Positions 43,318-51,167 are shown, numbered from the stretch's first letter. The stretch is 64,000 nt of DNA from Azophilus sp026709365 (GCA_965200175.1 OZ241345.1:124001-188000), one strand, 5' to 3'. Numbers and translations are program-made. The notes: generated by a model not told the origin, from the letters alone.

Positions 43318-44490
43318 GTGATCAATACGGAGGACATGGTTGTGGAGGACATGGTTGCTCAAGCGGGTAGTTTTGCGCCGGAGATTCGGGAGCGGGCGGC
43401 GGATATTGAGGCCGCCCGCCGGATGCCGCGGGATCTGGCGGCTCGAATGGCCGGTGCGGGTCTCTTTCGAGCGCTGGTGCCCGCCCGGTACGGTGGCGGG
43501 CAAGTCCATCCGCGGGAATTCTTCGATGCGGTCATGACCACGGCCGAGGCGGACGGCTCGGTGGGTTGGTGCCTGATGATTGGCGCCAGCACGGGATTGC
43601 TGGCGGCAACGCTGGCGGATGATGCGGCTCGAGCGACGTTTGCCGCCAACCCGGATGCCATCGTCACCGGCGTCACCGCGCCCATGGGCCGGGCTGAAGC
43701 GGTACCGGGCGGCATGCGGGTCAGCGGGCGCTGGCCATTCGGCAGCGCTTCGCAAGTCTCGAATTGGATCTGCGGCGGCTCGGTGGTGCTGGAGAACGGC
43801 GAGCCGCGTCGGAGCGCCCAAGGCGGGCCGGAAGTGATCCTGCCGTTGTTCGAGGCATCGGCGGTGAGGATTCACGACAGTTGGCACACCTCCGGGCTGT
43901 GCGGAACCGGCAGCAACGACATCGAGGTGCATGACGCCTTCGTCCCGGAAGGCCGCTGGGTGGCCTTGGGCGCGCCGCCGCGGATTGGCGCGCCCCTGTA
44001 CCGCTTTCCGTTTTTTGGCCTGTTGGCGTTGGGCGTCTCCGCGGTCAGCCTTGGCATCGCGCGGCATGCCATCGGCGCGTTCACGGCGTTGGCCGGCGGC
44101 AAGCAGCCCAGCGGCAGCCGGCGCACCCTGGCCCAGCGGGGCAGCGTCCAGCAGGATCTGGCGCGGGCCGAGGCGCTGGTGGCTTCGGGTCAGGCGTTGA
44201 CCCACCAGGCCATTGACCAGGCTTGGCGGCAGGCGGAGCGGGCGGGTCGGCTGGACAGGGCGGTCAAGGCCCAGCTGCGGTTGGCGGCCACCAACAACGC
44301 CTGGTCGGCGGCCCAGGCGGTGGACCGGCTCTACCACGCCGCCGGCGGCTCATCGATCTATCGCAGCAGCGTTTTGCAGCGCTGCTTTCGGGACGTGCAC
44401 GTCACCACCCAGCACATCATGGTGGCGCAGCCGACCTATGAGGTGGTTGGCCGGGTGCTGCTGGGCATGGATCCCAAGACGCCGCTGTGA
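43318..44490 (+). CDS. Acyl-CoA dehydrogenase-fold flavoprotein (HsaA/HpaB-like monooxygenase type)
   Basis: 390 residues from the GTG at 43318, which has a GGGAGG site six bases before it. The fold is that of acyl-CoA dehydrogenases, but sequence features resemble the two-component flavin monooxygenases of that fold: PARYGGGQVHPREFFDAV, GSVGWCLMIGAS, VSGRWPFGSASQVSNWICGG, HTSGLCGTGSNDIEV and the final DVHVTTQHIMV. The last motif is typical of the hydroxylase subgroup. A reductase partner would be expected but is not adjacent. Either an acyl-CoA dehydrogenase or a hydroxylase is possible. Confidence 0.82.
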   Translation: MINTEDMVVEDMVAQAGSFAPEIRERAADIEAARRMPRDLAARMAGAGLFRALVPARYGGGQVHPREFFDAVMTTAEADGSVGWCLMIGASTGLLAATLADDAARATFAANPDAIVTGVTAPMGRAEAVPGGMRVSGRWPFGSASQVSNWICGGSVVLENGEPRRSAQGGPEVILPLFEASAVRIHDSWHTSGLCGTGSNDIEVHDAFVPEGRWVALGAPPRIGAPLYRFPFFGLLALGVSAVSLGIARHAIGAFTALAGGKQPSGSRRTLAQRGSVQQDLARAEALVASGQALTHQAIDQAWRQAERAGRLDRAVKAQLRLAATNNAWSAAQAVDRLYHAAGGSSIYRSSVLQRCFRDVHVTTQHIMVAQPTYEVVGRVLLGMDPKTPL

Positions 44491-44590
44491 CGCCGATGCG
44501 CTGGCGCGTGCGCAGTGCCCTTCCATGTCCATCGCCGCACCGCTCATCCATTGGCCTGATCATTTCGGAACCGGACCACGCTGCAAGCGC

Positions 44591-44614
44591 GGAGTTTCGC
44601 GCCAGCGAAACTGC
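44591..44614. repeat. Family-B palindrome
   Basis: GGAGTTTCGC, loop GCCA, GCGAAACTGC. It has the same single mismatch as the copy at 30726. It lies in the 228-base gap before the enoyl-CoA hydratase. Confidence 0.7.
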
Positions 44615-44677
44615 AACCGACCGGGGTCCGCCGTGACCGTCAGGTCGCGCGGCGCCCTTCTTCGGCCACCAGACGTG

Positions 44678-44683
44678 TTAAAT
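44678..44683 (+). promoter_or_regulatory. Candidate -10 box for the enoyl-CoA hydratase
   Basis: TTAAAT followed by TGCGCGG, 36 bases before the ATG. No clear -35. Confidence 0.35.
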
Positions 44684-44718
44684 TGCGCGGCCACGTAAAC
44701 CAACATTAGGAAGCAGGG

Positions 44719-45516
44719 ATGACTGATTTGGTGACTGTCGAGGTCGATCGCGGGGTGGCTGACGTGCGCCTCAACCGGCCCGACAAGTACAACGCGCTGA
44801 GTCCGGAGATGTTCAAGGCGATCATCGATGCCGGGGAGCGGCTGGCCGAGGCGCGGGAGGTTCGCGCGGTGGTGCTGTCCGGCAACGGGCGCGGCTTCTG
44901 CGCGGGCTTGGACATGATGAGCATGCAGGGCCTCGGCAGCCCGGGCCGCAGTTCCGGGGAAGGCTTGCTCAGTCGCGGCGACCGACCGGAGAACTTCGCG
45001 CAACGGCCGGCCTACGTTTGGAAGAAGCTGCCGGTGCCGACCATCGCCGCGCTGCACGGCGTCGCCTATGGCGGCGGCTGCCAGATCGCGTTGGGCGCGG
45101 ACATTCGCTTCGCCGCGCCGGATGCCAAGATCTCCGTCATGGAGATCAAGTGGGGCCTGATCCCGGACATGAGCATCACCCAGACGCTGCGCGACCTGGT
45201 GCCGTTGGATGTGGCCAAGGAGCTCACCTTCACGGGCCGGGTTCTGAACGGTGACGAGGCCCGCGAAGCGGGCCTCGTCACCCATGTGGCGGACGACCCG
45301 CGCGCCGCGGCCATGGAACTCGCGCGGGAGATTGCGAGCAAGTCGCCGGATGCGGTGCGGGCGGGCAAGGAACTCTTTGAGACCTCATGGCATGCTGATG
45401 AGCGCACCGGCTTGGCGCTGGAGTCCTCCCTGCAGACGGCCTTGATCGGCTCGCCCAACCAAGTCGAGGCGGTGCAGGCGAACTTTGAGAAGCGCGCGCC
45501 CAAGTTCAGCGATTAG
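44719..45516 (+). CDS. Enoyl-CoA hydratase/isomerase (crotonase family)
   Basis: The crotonase fold hydrates 2-enoyl-CoA or performs related reactions. 265 residues, with an AGGAAG site before the ATG. RPDKYNALSPEM, GRGFCAGLDM (oxyanion strand) and HGVAYGGGCQIALGADIRF (second oxyanion) are typical. After that, SVMEIKWGLIPDM places the catalytic Glu in the usual helix; the other usual Glu position is not obvious, so the exact reaction may differ. The carboxylase gene begins 28 bases downstream, suggesting one transcript. Confidence 0.88.
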   Translation: MTDLVTVEVDRGVADVRLNRPDKYNALSPEMFKAIIDAGERLAEAREVRAVVLSGNGRGFCAGLDMMSMQGLGSPGRSSGEGLLSRGDRPENFAQRPAYVWKKLPVPTIAALHGVAYGGGCQIALGADIRFAAPDAKISVMEIKWGLIPDMSITQTLRDLVPLDVAKELTFTGRVLNGDEAREAGLVTHVADDPRAAAMELAREIASKSPDAVRAGKELFETSWHADERTGLALESSLQTALIGSPNQVEAVQANFEKRAPKFSD

Positions 45517-45543
45517 CGCGCCAAGTCGCGGGCGGCGCCGTCC

Positions 45544-47097
45544 ATGAGTTGGGAAAGCGAGGTCAGGGAACTGGCCCGGCGGCGTCACTTGGCGCGTCAG
45601 CAGGGGGGCAAGGAAGGCATCGCCCGCCAGCACGCCAAGGGTCGGCTGACCGTCCGTGAACGCATCGATGAGCTGCTTGACCGCGGCACCTTTCAGGAGC
45701 ACGGCCAGGCCACCGCGCTGCCCGACTACGACGAGAAGGACCGGCTGACCGGCTACGTGCCCGCCAACTACGTGGTCGGCTTCGGCAAGATCGACGACCG
45801 CCGGGTGGTGGTGGGCGGCGAGGACTTCACGCTGAAGGGCGGCTCGCCGAACGCCGCCGGGCTGCGCAAGAGCATATACGCGGAGCATCTCGCCTGCCAG
45901 TATCGGGTGCCCCTCGTGCGCCTGCTCGAAGGCGGCGGCGGCAGCGTCAAGGGTTCCGGCCGCAAGGGCGCCACCACGGGCGAGCCGGTGTTCTCCGAAC
46001 CCCGCTTTCGCATCATTGCCGACGCCATGGGTCAGGTGCCCATCGCCTCCGCGGCCTTGGGGCCGGTGGCGGGGTTCCCGGCGGGGCGCTTGGTGGCCTC
46101 CCACTTTGCGGTGATGGTCCGGCGCACGGCCCAAGTGATGACAGGCGGCCCGGCGCTGGTGCGGCGGGCGTTGGGCGTCAACCTGAGCAAGGAGCAGCTC
46201 GGCGGCGCGCAGGTTCACGCAGCCAGCGGCGTGGTGGACAACGTCGCCGCCGATGAGCGCGATGCGTTTCGCCAGATTCGGCGCTACTTAAGCTATCTGC
46301 CCGCATCGGTTTGGGAGCGCGCCCCGCGCGTCGCTTGCGATGACGACCCGGAGCGCATGGCCCCGGAACTGCTCGATGCGGTGCCCCGCGACGCCAATGC
46401 CCCGTTCGACATGCGCGCCGTTTTGAAGCTGATCGTCGATCGGGATTCGCTATTCGAGGTGGGCGCCGCCTATGGTCCCAGCCAGATTTGCGCCTTCGCC
46501 CGCTTGGCGGGCCAGCCGGTCGGCGTGCTGGCCAACGACAATTGCCATTACGCCGGTGCCATGACCGCCGAAGCCGCCCAAAAACACCGCCGCTTCGTGG
46601 AGACCTGCGACACTTTCCACGTGCCGGTGGTCAACTTCGTCGATCAGCCGGGGTTCATGATCGGTCCCGAGGCGGAGGCGGCGGGCACCATCCGCTACGG
46701 CATGGCAGCCGTTGCGGCTGCCGCCCAAGCCAGCGTCCCTTGGGCGGTGGTCCAGGTTCACAAGGGCTTCGGCGTCGCCACCGCCGCCCACTACGCGCCG
46801 GGCGCCTATGTGTTGGCGTGGCCCTCGGTGGAGTCCGGCGCCCTGCCCTTGGAAGGCGGCGTCGCGGTGGCCTTTCATCGGGAGATCGCCGCCGCCGAGG
46901 ATCCGAACGCCAAGCGCCTTGAGCTTGAGGAGCAGCTGCGCAGCGCCCGCTCGCCCTTTCCGCGGGCCGAGTCCTTCGCGGTGCATGAGCTGATCGACCC
47001 GCGCGAGACCCGTCCCTTCCTGTGCCGCTGGATCGACTGGATCCAACCCCAACTCGACCGCCTAACCGGCTCCGTTCACTTCCCTATGCGGCCCTAA
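45544..47097 (+). CDS. Acyl-CoA carboxylase, carboxyltransferase (beta) subunit
   Basis: This subunit transfers CO2 from biotin to an acyl-CoA (propionyl-, methylcrotonyl- or related). 517 residues; N- and C-carboxyltransferase halves are both present. AKGRLTVRERIDELLD opens the family; LLEGGGGSVKGSG and GPVAGFPAGR are in the first half; GVLANDNCHYAGAMTAEAAQKHRRFVETCD and FVDQPGFMIGPEAE, read in parts, build the second active-site half. The biotin carboxylase/carrier subunit is not in the window, so it must be encoded elsewhere. Confidence 0.88.
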   Translation: MSWESEVRELARRRHLARQQGGKEGIARQHAKGRLTVRERIDELLDRGTFQEHGQATALPDYDEKDRLTGYVPANYVVGFGKIDDRRVVVGGEDFTLKGGSPNAAGLRKSIYAEHLACQYRVPLVRLLEGGGGSVKGSGRKGATTGEPVFSEPRFRIIADAMGQVPIASAALGPVAGFPAGRLVASHFAVMVRRTAQVMTGGPALVRRALGVNLSKEQLGGAQVHAASGVVDNVAADERDAFRQIRRYLSYLPASVWERAPRVACDDDPERMAPELLDAVPRDANAPFDMRAVLKLIVDRDSLFEVGAAYGPSQICAFARLAGQPVGVLANDNCHYAGAMTAEAAQKHRRFVETCDTFHVPVVNFVDQPGFMIGPEAEAAGTIRYGMAAVAAAAQASVPWAVVQVHKGFGVATAAHYAPGAYVLAWPSVESGALPLEGGVAVAFHREIAAAEDPNAKRLELEEQLRSARSPFPRAESFAVHELIDPRETRPFLCRWIDWIQPQLDRLTGSVHFPMRP

Positions 47098-47127
47098 CCT
47101 CGGGCGCCTTTCGACGGCCGGGTGTCA

Positions 47128-47448
47128 CTAGCAAGCTGGGAGGCGCCTTGAAGCGTGGAATACGCGCAAGATCTCGACGCGATTCAGTCGGGGCCTGACA
47201 CGGTAGGGAATGATGTAAGGCGTACCGGGCACCACCAATTCCCGAGTTCCATGGATGCGACCGGGCCGGCCCATGGCAGGATTGGCTTGCAGCCTGCTTA
47301 CCGCCTCCTGAATCCGCTGAATGAGGGTCTCGGTGGCCGCAGGGTTTTCGCGGGAGATGTGCTCGGCTTCGTCGTCGAGGTTTCGCAGTGCCTTCGCAAG
47401 CCACCTAACCTCCACGGACTCCCCACTTATCGAAGACTGCCGCGACAT
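47128..47448 (-). CDS. ParE/RelE-type toxin without visible antitoxin
   Basis: The sequence VRWLAKALRNLDDEAEHISRENPAA, read as WLAKALRNLDDEAEHI, then LQANPAMGRPGRIHGTREL, PGTPYIIPYRV and VEILRVFHASR, is the standard ParE order. The ATG at 47448 gives 106 residues; a GTG at 47415 with a GGGGAG site gives 95, nearer the family norm. ParE toxins poison gyrase or act like RelE. The antitoxin is normally encoded directly upstream; here that place is taken by repeats, so the pair is broken or the antitoxin is elsewhere. Confidence 0.82.
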   Translation of the reverse strand: MSRQSSISGESVEVRWLAKALRNLDDEAEHISRENPAATETLIQRIQEAVSRLQANPAMGRPGRIHGTRELVVPGTPYIIPYRVRPRLNRVEILRVFHASRRLPAC

Positions 47449-47500
47449 CCTGGTCACTGGCGAATACATGGAACACAACTCTGGCCCTTGCAACGGTAGC

Positions 47501-47546
47501 GGAGTTTCGCGCGGCGAAACTCCAACGCGCCCGCCTCGCGGGCGCG
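47501..47546. repeat. Family-B palindrome followed by family-C hairpin
   Basis: GGAGTTTCGC-GCG-GCGAAACTCC at 47501-47523, then CGCGCCCGC-CTC-GCGGGCGCG at 47526-47546. The same order as at 30726-30823, but here only two bases apart. Confidence 0.75.
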
Positions 47547-47577
47547 CAGGTTGCCAACCCTCTCGGCCACATTCGAT

Positions 47578-47583
47578 TAAAAT
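47578..47583 (+). promoter_or_regulatory. Candidate -10 box for the hydroxyacyl-type SDR
   Basis: TAAAAT followed by ACCGCG, 36 bases before the ATG at 47614. Confidence 0.35.
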
Positions 47584-47613
47584 ACCGCGTTTTGCGTAGG
47601 AGGATTGCTCGAC

Positions 47614-48486
47614 ATGACCTATTCGTTTGACGGAAGAGTCGCCATCATCACCGGCGCCGGCGGGGGCCTTGGCCGCTGCCACGCGCTGGAGCTGGCCAAG
47701 CGGGGCTGCAAGGTGGTGGTCAATGACCTCGGCGGGGCCATGGACGGCACCGGCGGCGGTTCCGAGGCCGCCGAAGGCGTCGTTGCCGAAATTAAGGCGG
47801 CTGGCGGCGAGGCCATCGCCAACGGCGGATCGGTGAGCGACCGGGTCGGCGCCCGGAGCATGGTGGACGACGCCATGTCGGCTTGGGGACGGGTGGACAT
47901 CGTGGTCAACAACGCCGGCATTCTGCGCGACAAGTCCTTCGCCAAGATGGAACTGGACGACTTCCAGACCGTGCTCGACGTGCATCTGATGGGCTCGGTC
48001 AACGTTACCCGGGCGGCTTGGCCGATCATGCGCGAGCAGAACTACGGCCGGGTTGTGGTCACCACCTCGCCCACCGGGCTGTACGGCAACTTCGGCCAAG
48101 CCAACTACGGCGCCGCCAAGCTCGGCTTGGTGGGACTGATGAACACCCTGAAGATCGAGGGCGCGCGCAACAACATCCACACCAACACCATCGCGCCGGT
48201 GGCGGCCACGCGCATGACCGAGAACCTGATGACGGGCGATGCCCTCAAGGCGCTGGCCCCGGAACTGGTCACGCCGGCGGTGATCCACCTCTGTTCCGAG
48301 CAGGCCCCCAACGGCGTGGTGCTGCAGGCCCAGGGCGGGCAGTTCTCCGTCGCCTGCATCGTCGAGAACGCGGGGGTGAACCTCGGCTTGGAGGCGACGG
48401 CGGAGGACATCGGCGAGCATTTCGAGCGCATCGCCGACCTCGCCGGCGCCAAGCCCCGGGGCAGCCTCGACCTCGGCGCCATGTGA
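47614..48486 (+). CDS. SDR resembling (3R)-hydroxyacyl-CoA dehydrogenase of HSD17B4 type
   Basis: 290 residues from the ATG at 47614, preceded by TAGGAGG. TGAGGGLG is the nucleotide site; VVNDLGGAMDGTGGG is the hallmark of the dehydrogenase domain of peroxisomal multifunctional enzyme type 2; NNAGILRDKSF and YGNFGQANYGAAK are typical, with the catalytic Tyr and Lys in YGAAK. The protein lacks the hydratase and sterol-carrier domains, as usual in bacteria. It would oxidise 3-hydroxyacyl-CoAs, in agreement with the neighbouring hydratase. Confidence 0.9.
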   Translation: MTYSFDGRVAIITGAGGGLGRCHALELAKRGCKVVVNDLGGAMDGTGGGSEAAEGVVAEIKAAGGEAIANGGSVSDRVGARSMVDDAMSAWGRVDIVVNNAGILRDKSFAKMELDDFQTVLDVHLMGSVNVTRAAWPIMREQNYGRVVVTTSPTGLYGNFGQANYGAAKLGLVGLMNTLKIEGARNNIHTNTIAPVAATRMTENLMTGDALKALAPELVTPAVIHLCSEQAPNGVVLQAQGGQFSVACIVENAGVNLGLEATAEDIGEHFERIADLAGAKPRGSLDLGAM

Positions 48487-48568
48487 CCGACAAGGCGATG
48501 TCCCGGAGCGACGAGCGGGCGGTGGTCGGGCGCGCAAAGACATCCTTGCGTGACCGCCTCGACCCGCG

Positions 48569-48587
48569 CGATCAGGAGCCCTGATCG
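48569..48587 (+). promoter_or_regulatory. Hairpin enclosing the ribosome site of the small membrane gene
   Basis: CGATCAGG at 48569-48576 pairs with CCTGATCG at 48580-48587. The loop and stem contain AGGAG, and the last stem base touches the ATG at 48588. In mRNA the hairpin would hide the ribosome site. Confidence 0.45.
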
Positions 48588-48770
48588 ATGGCCGCTGCCG
48601 CTCTGACCCTCATCCTGACCTTTATCGCCTCGGGCTGCGTCTGGCTGGGGTTGGGTCCGAAGTTCACCCTCAGCGAGGATCAGCAGGCCAATGGCCTGCT
48701 CAATCTGGGGCTGTACTACCTGATCGGCCTGCCCCTGGTCTTTGCCGTCGTGTTCATGGTGGTGGGCTAA
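48588..48770 (+). CDS. 60-residue membrane protein
   Basis: ATG at 48588 with AGGAG 8-12 bases before it. Two membrane spans: LTLILTFIASGCVWLGLG and LGLYYLIGLPLVFAVVFMVV, linked by a charged loop (SEDQQANG). A Cys lies in the first span after Gly, but lipobox geometry is poor. It sits between the SDR and metR, both on the same strand. I do not recognise it; the clean ribosome site argues that it is real. Confidence 0.65.
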   Translation: MAAAALTLILTFIASGCVWLGLGPKFTLSEDQQANGLLNLGLYYLIGLPLVFAVVFMVVG

Positions 48771-48782
48771 GCGTTCCAAGCC

Positions 48783-49712
48783 ATGCCCCGCATCGAACTT
48801 CGCCACCTCCGCACCCTGGCCGCGCTGCGTGATGCGGGCAGCTTGGTGGAGGCGGCCGAGCGGGTGCATTTGACCCAGTCGGCGCTGTCCCATCAGCTCA
48901 AGGAACTGGAAGGTCGGGTGGGGTGTGTGCTGTTCATGCGCAAGACTCGGCCCGTGCGCTTCACGAGCGCCGGCCTGCGCTTGCTGGAACTCGCCGATGA
49001 GGCGCTGCCCTTGGTGGGCCGTGCGGAGGCGGACCTTGCGCGGTTGGCGGGCGGGGAGTCCGGGCGCATTCTCATTGCCATTGAATGCCATAGCTGCATC
49101 GAGTGGCTGCTGCCCGCGATAGACGCCTATCGTGAAGCCTGGCCGCAGGTGGAAATCGACGTCTCCTCCGGCTTTCACTTCGCGCCCTTGCCGGCTTTGG
49201 GCCGCGGTGACCTCGATCTGGTCGTCACGTCCGACCCGGTGCCGGACTTGGGTCTGCGCTACCTGCCCCTGTTCAGCTACGAGGCGATGCTGGCGGTGGC
49301 CAAGGATCATCCCTTGGCGGGCCGAGCTTGGATTGATCCCCAGGATTTGGCCCACGAGACCCTCATCGCCTACCCGGTGGACCGCGACCGCTTGGATGTC
49401 TTCACCAGCTTCCTTGACCCGGCGGGGGTTGCTCCGGAGGCCGTGCGGCAAACGGAACTGACCGCCATGATCGCGCAGCTGGTCGCCAGCGGCCGGGGCG
49501 TCGCCTGCCTGCCCAACTGGGCGCTGCACGACTATCTCGAGCGGAACCTGCTGGTTTCCACGTCGCTGGGTGAGGAGGGGATCTGGCCGACCTTGCATGC
49601 CGCCGTGCGGGAGGACCAAGCGGATGCGCCGTTCATGAAGGCATTCATCGCCGCTGCCATCGACACCTGCTTCGCCAATCTCGTCGGCATCGTGACGGCC
49701 CAGACGGGCTAG
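48783..49712 (+). CDS. metR: LysR-type regulator MetR
   Basis: MetR activates methionine synthesis genes with homocysteine as co-inducer. Similarity to E. coli MetR runs through the whole 309 residues: IELRHLRTLAALRDAGSLVEAA and TQSALSHQLKELE (helix-turn-helix), IAIECHSCIEWLLPA (the hallmark of MetR), GDLDLVVTSDPVP, and YPVDRDRLDVFTSFLDPAG. The family usually lies divergent to metE; here no methionine gene is adjacent, so it acts on distant targets. A 10-base inverted repeat begins at its stop codon. Confidence 0.93.
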   Translation: MPRIELRHLRTLAALRDAGSLVEAAERVHLTQSALSHQLKELEGRVGCVLFMRKTRPVRFTSAGLRLLELADEALPLVGRAEADLARLAGGESGRILIAIECHSCIEWLLPAIDAYREAWPQVEIDVSSGFHFAPLPALGRGDLDLVVTSDPVPDLGLRYLPLFSYEAMLAVAKDHPLAGRAWIDPQDLAHETLIAYPVDRDRLDVFTSFLDPAGVAPEAVRQTELTAMIAQLVASGRGVACLPNWALHDYLERNLLVSTSLGEEGIWPTLHAAVREDQADAPFMKAFIAAAIDTCFANLVGIVTAQTG

Positions 49713-49795
49713 GAGCCTCTGCCTTTTCGACTGCGGCGTCCTTTGCATCCTCAAACAGTGAAGCGCTGAGCGAACGGGACTTGATCAGAGGCTCC
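49712..49795. repeat. 84-base element with 10-base terminal inverted repeats
   Basis: GGAGCCTCTG at 49712-49721 and CAGAGGCTCC at 49786-49795 enclose 64 bases. The left arm starts in the metR stop codon (TAG). No T-run follows, so it is not a simple terminator. It could be a long hairpin RNA or a small non-autonomous element. Confidence 0.5.
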
Positions 49796-49844
49796 CTAGG
49801 GCTAGGCGAGCGGAGCTTTGGCTAACCGGGGGTGAATGCAGGCC

Positions 49845-50414
49845 TCAGAACCAAACCACCCTGACGAAAACCCCGATGACGGCGCTGGCCAAGGCCAGCG
49901 AGAGCGCGAACAGGCGGCCGAGCCCGGTTTTGATCGAAGCTTCAATCGCATCGAGGCGCTTGTCTTGATGCTTGAACCGTTCGTCGTTGATTCGGCGCTC
50001 CGCTGCGAAGCGCTCTTCGAACAGCTGGTTCTGGGCTTCGAAACCGGCCCTCATCAACTGGCCTTGCAAGGTTAAGCGCTCGTCCAGGCGCTTTTCCAAA
50101 CCTTCCATACGCTCACCAATACGCTCTTCCAGGCCCTCCATGCGCTCACCAATGCGCTTTTCCAGGCCTTCCACACGCTCATCCACGCGTCTTTCCAAGC
50201 TTTCCGTGCGTTCATCCATTCGCTTCTCCAAGCCTGCCGTGCGTTCATCCATTCGCTTTTCAAAGCGTTCCATGAGCATGTCGTTGTTGCGTTCCAAGGC
50301 CTCCCGCATGCGCTCCGGGGTCATGGCGAACTTGTCGATGGCGTTGGCAATCGCGTGAATCGCAGCGCTGCTCTGGCGGCGGTCGAAGCCCGCGCTCTCC
50401 AACCCCTCGGTCAT
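49845..50414 (-). CDS. Coiled-coil protein with C-terminal membrane anchor (DUF1640-like)
   Basis: The ATG at 50414 gives 189 residues. A GTG at 50444 is unlikely because a perfect TATAAT box lies two bases before it. SAGFDRRQSSAAIHAIANAI resembles the N-terminal region of DUF1640/CCDC90 proteins. About residues 50-130 are an 11-residue repeat around MDERTxxLEKR and IGERMEGLEER, predicting a long coiled coil. The end (LFALSLALASAVIGVFVRVVWF, read as a single hydrophobic span) is a tail anchor. The repeats are near identical in DNA and could change number. Function unknown. Confidence 0.78.
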   Translation of the reverse strand: MTEGLESAGFDRRQSSAAIHAIANAIDKFAMTPERMREALERNNDMLMERFEKRMDERTAGLEKRMDERTESLERRVDERVEGLEKRIGERMEGLEERIGERMEGLEKRLDERLTLQGQLMRAGFEAQNQLFEERFAAERRINDERFKHQDKRLDAIEASIKTGLGRLFALSLALASAVIGVFVRVVWF

Positions 50415-50445
50415 CGATTCAATTTCCCTGACGGCTTGCTTCACG

Positions 50446-50474
50446 ATTATAGGCGTCCTGTTCCGTAAATTAGG
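50446..50474 (-). promoter_or_regulatory. Promoter of the coiled-coil gene
   Basis: A perfect TATAAT at 50451-50446 on the minus strand, with a weak -35 region 17 bases upstream. A transcript would begin near 50438, inside the longer reading frame, favouring the ATG at 50414. Confidence 0.45.
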
Positions 50475-50555
50475 AGGTCAGTAGGCCATCTTGGGAACAG
50501 CGGCGGAAGTCGATATCTCCGCAGCCTCTGTAGGACATCGGTGCTTTGCAGCTTG

Positions 50556-50582
50556 AAAAGGCCAAAAGATCACCCTTTGGCC
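50556..50582 (-). terminator. Intrinsic terminator ending the gyrA-lapA operon
   Basis: On the minus strand GGCCAAA, nine bases, TTTGGCC, then TTTTC. The stem overlaps the lapA stop codon. It marks the end of the operon. Confidence 0.6.
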
Positions 50583-50896
50583 TCGTCCAGGGCCCTGCGC
50601 AGCCGGCGAACGTGCAGCGCGACCCTAGCCCGGCCGGGCAGCAGCGCGGCAGCGCCAACCGCCGCGCCGGCCATGAAGGCGATCAGCAGCCACCAGTACA
50701 GGCTCCACTCGGGGCTGCGCCAAGCGAGGAAGCGGATTGACACCTCTTCCTGGTTGACGGCGATCACCGCGAACAGAAACGAGGCGATGGCGGCAAGCAG
50801 AGCCAAGGGGCGCCAGAAAAGGCGCCAGACCCGCTTTGTCCTTGATGGCTTGTCCCTAACCGCTTGCAGCCGCCAACTCCCTTTGGTAGGTGGCAT
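50570..50896 (-). CDS. lapA: LapA-like membrane protein
   Basis: LapA-domain proteins are small inner-membrane proteins; in E. coli LapA works with LapB in LPS assembly. The ATG at 50896 lies inside ihfB and gives 108 residues, with no clear later start. Two spans, LALLAAIASFLFAVIAVNQE and WLLIAFMAGAAVGAAALLPG, flank the short VSIRFLAW strand, and a basic helical tail (ARVALHVRRLRRALDEAKG) follows: the family pattern. It sits directly after ihfB, a common place. lapB does not follow; a terminator does. Confidence 0.78.
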   Translation of the reverse strand: MPPTKGSWRLQAVRDKPSRTKRVWRLFWRPLALLAAIASFLFAVIAVNQEEVSIRFLAWRSPEWSLYWWLLIAFMAGAAVGAAALLPGRARVALHVRRLRRALDEAKG

Positions 50897-51167
50897 CCAC
50901 CCGCTCCCGCAGATCCTTGCCCGGCTTGAAGTGCGGCACGTACTTGCCCGCCAAGGCGACTGCTTCGCCGGTCTTGGGATTGCGCCCGATTCGCGCTGCC
51001 CGGTAGTGCAGCGAGAAGCTGCCGAACCCGCGAATCTCAACCCGCGACCCGTCGGCCAGCGCCATCGACAGGTGCTCGATCATCATCTTCACCGCCTGCT
51101 CCACGTCCCGCAGCGGGAGCCGGTCGTGCTTGGCGGCGATTCGCTCGATGAGTTCGGAGCGATTCAT
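50856..51167 (-). CDS. ihfB: Integration host factor subunit beta
   Basis: The IHF alpha/beta heterodimer bends DNA at specific sites. 103 residues: MNRSELIERIAAKHDRLP, VEIRGFGSFSLHYRAARIGRNPKTGE and KYVPHFKPGKDLRERV match IhfB rather than HU. The Pro of the intercalating beta arm is present in RNPKTGE. The ATG overlaps the rpsA stop by four bases. The rpsA-ihfB order is standard. Confidence 0.96.
   Translation of the reverse strand: MNRSELIERIAAKHDRLPLRDVEQAVKMMIEHLSMALADGSRVEIRGFGSFSLHYRAARIGRNPKTGEAVALAGKYVPHFKPGKDLRERVDATYQRELAAASG

Noticed and set aside
50090..50270. Tandem ~33-base repeats considered as a CRISPR-like array
   Set aside because: They encode an 11-residue coiled-coil repeat in frame; there are no unique spacers.
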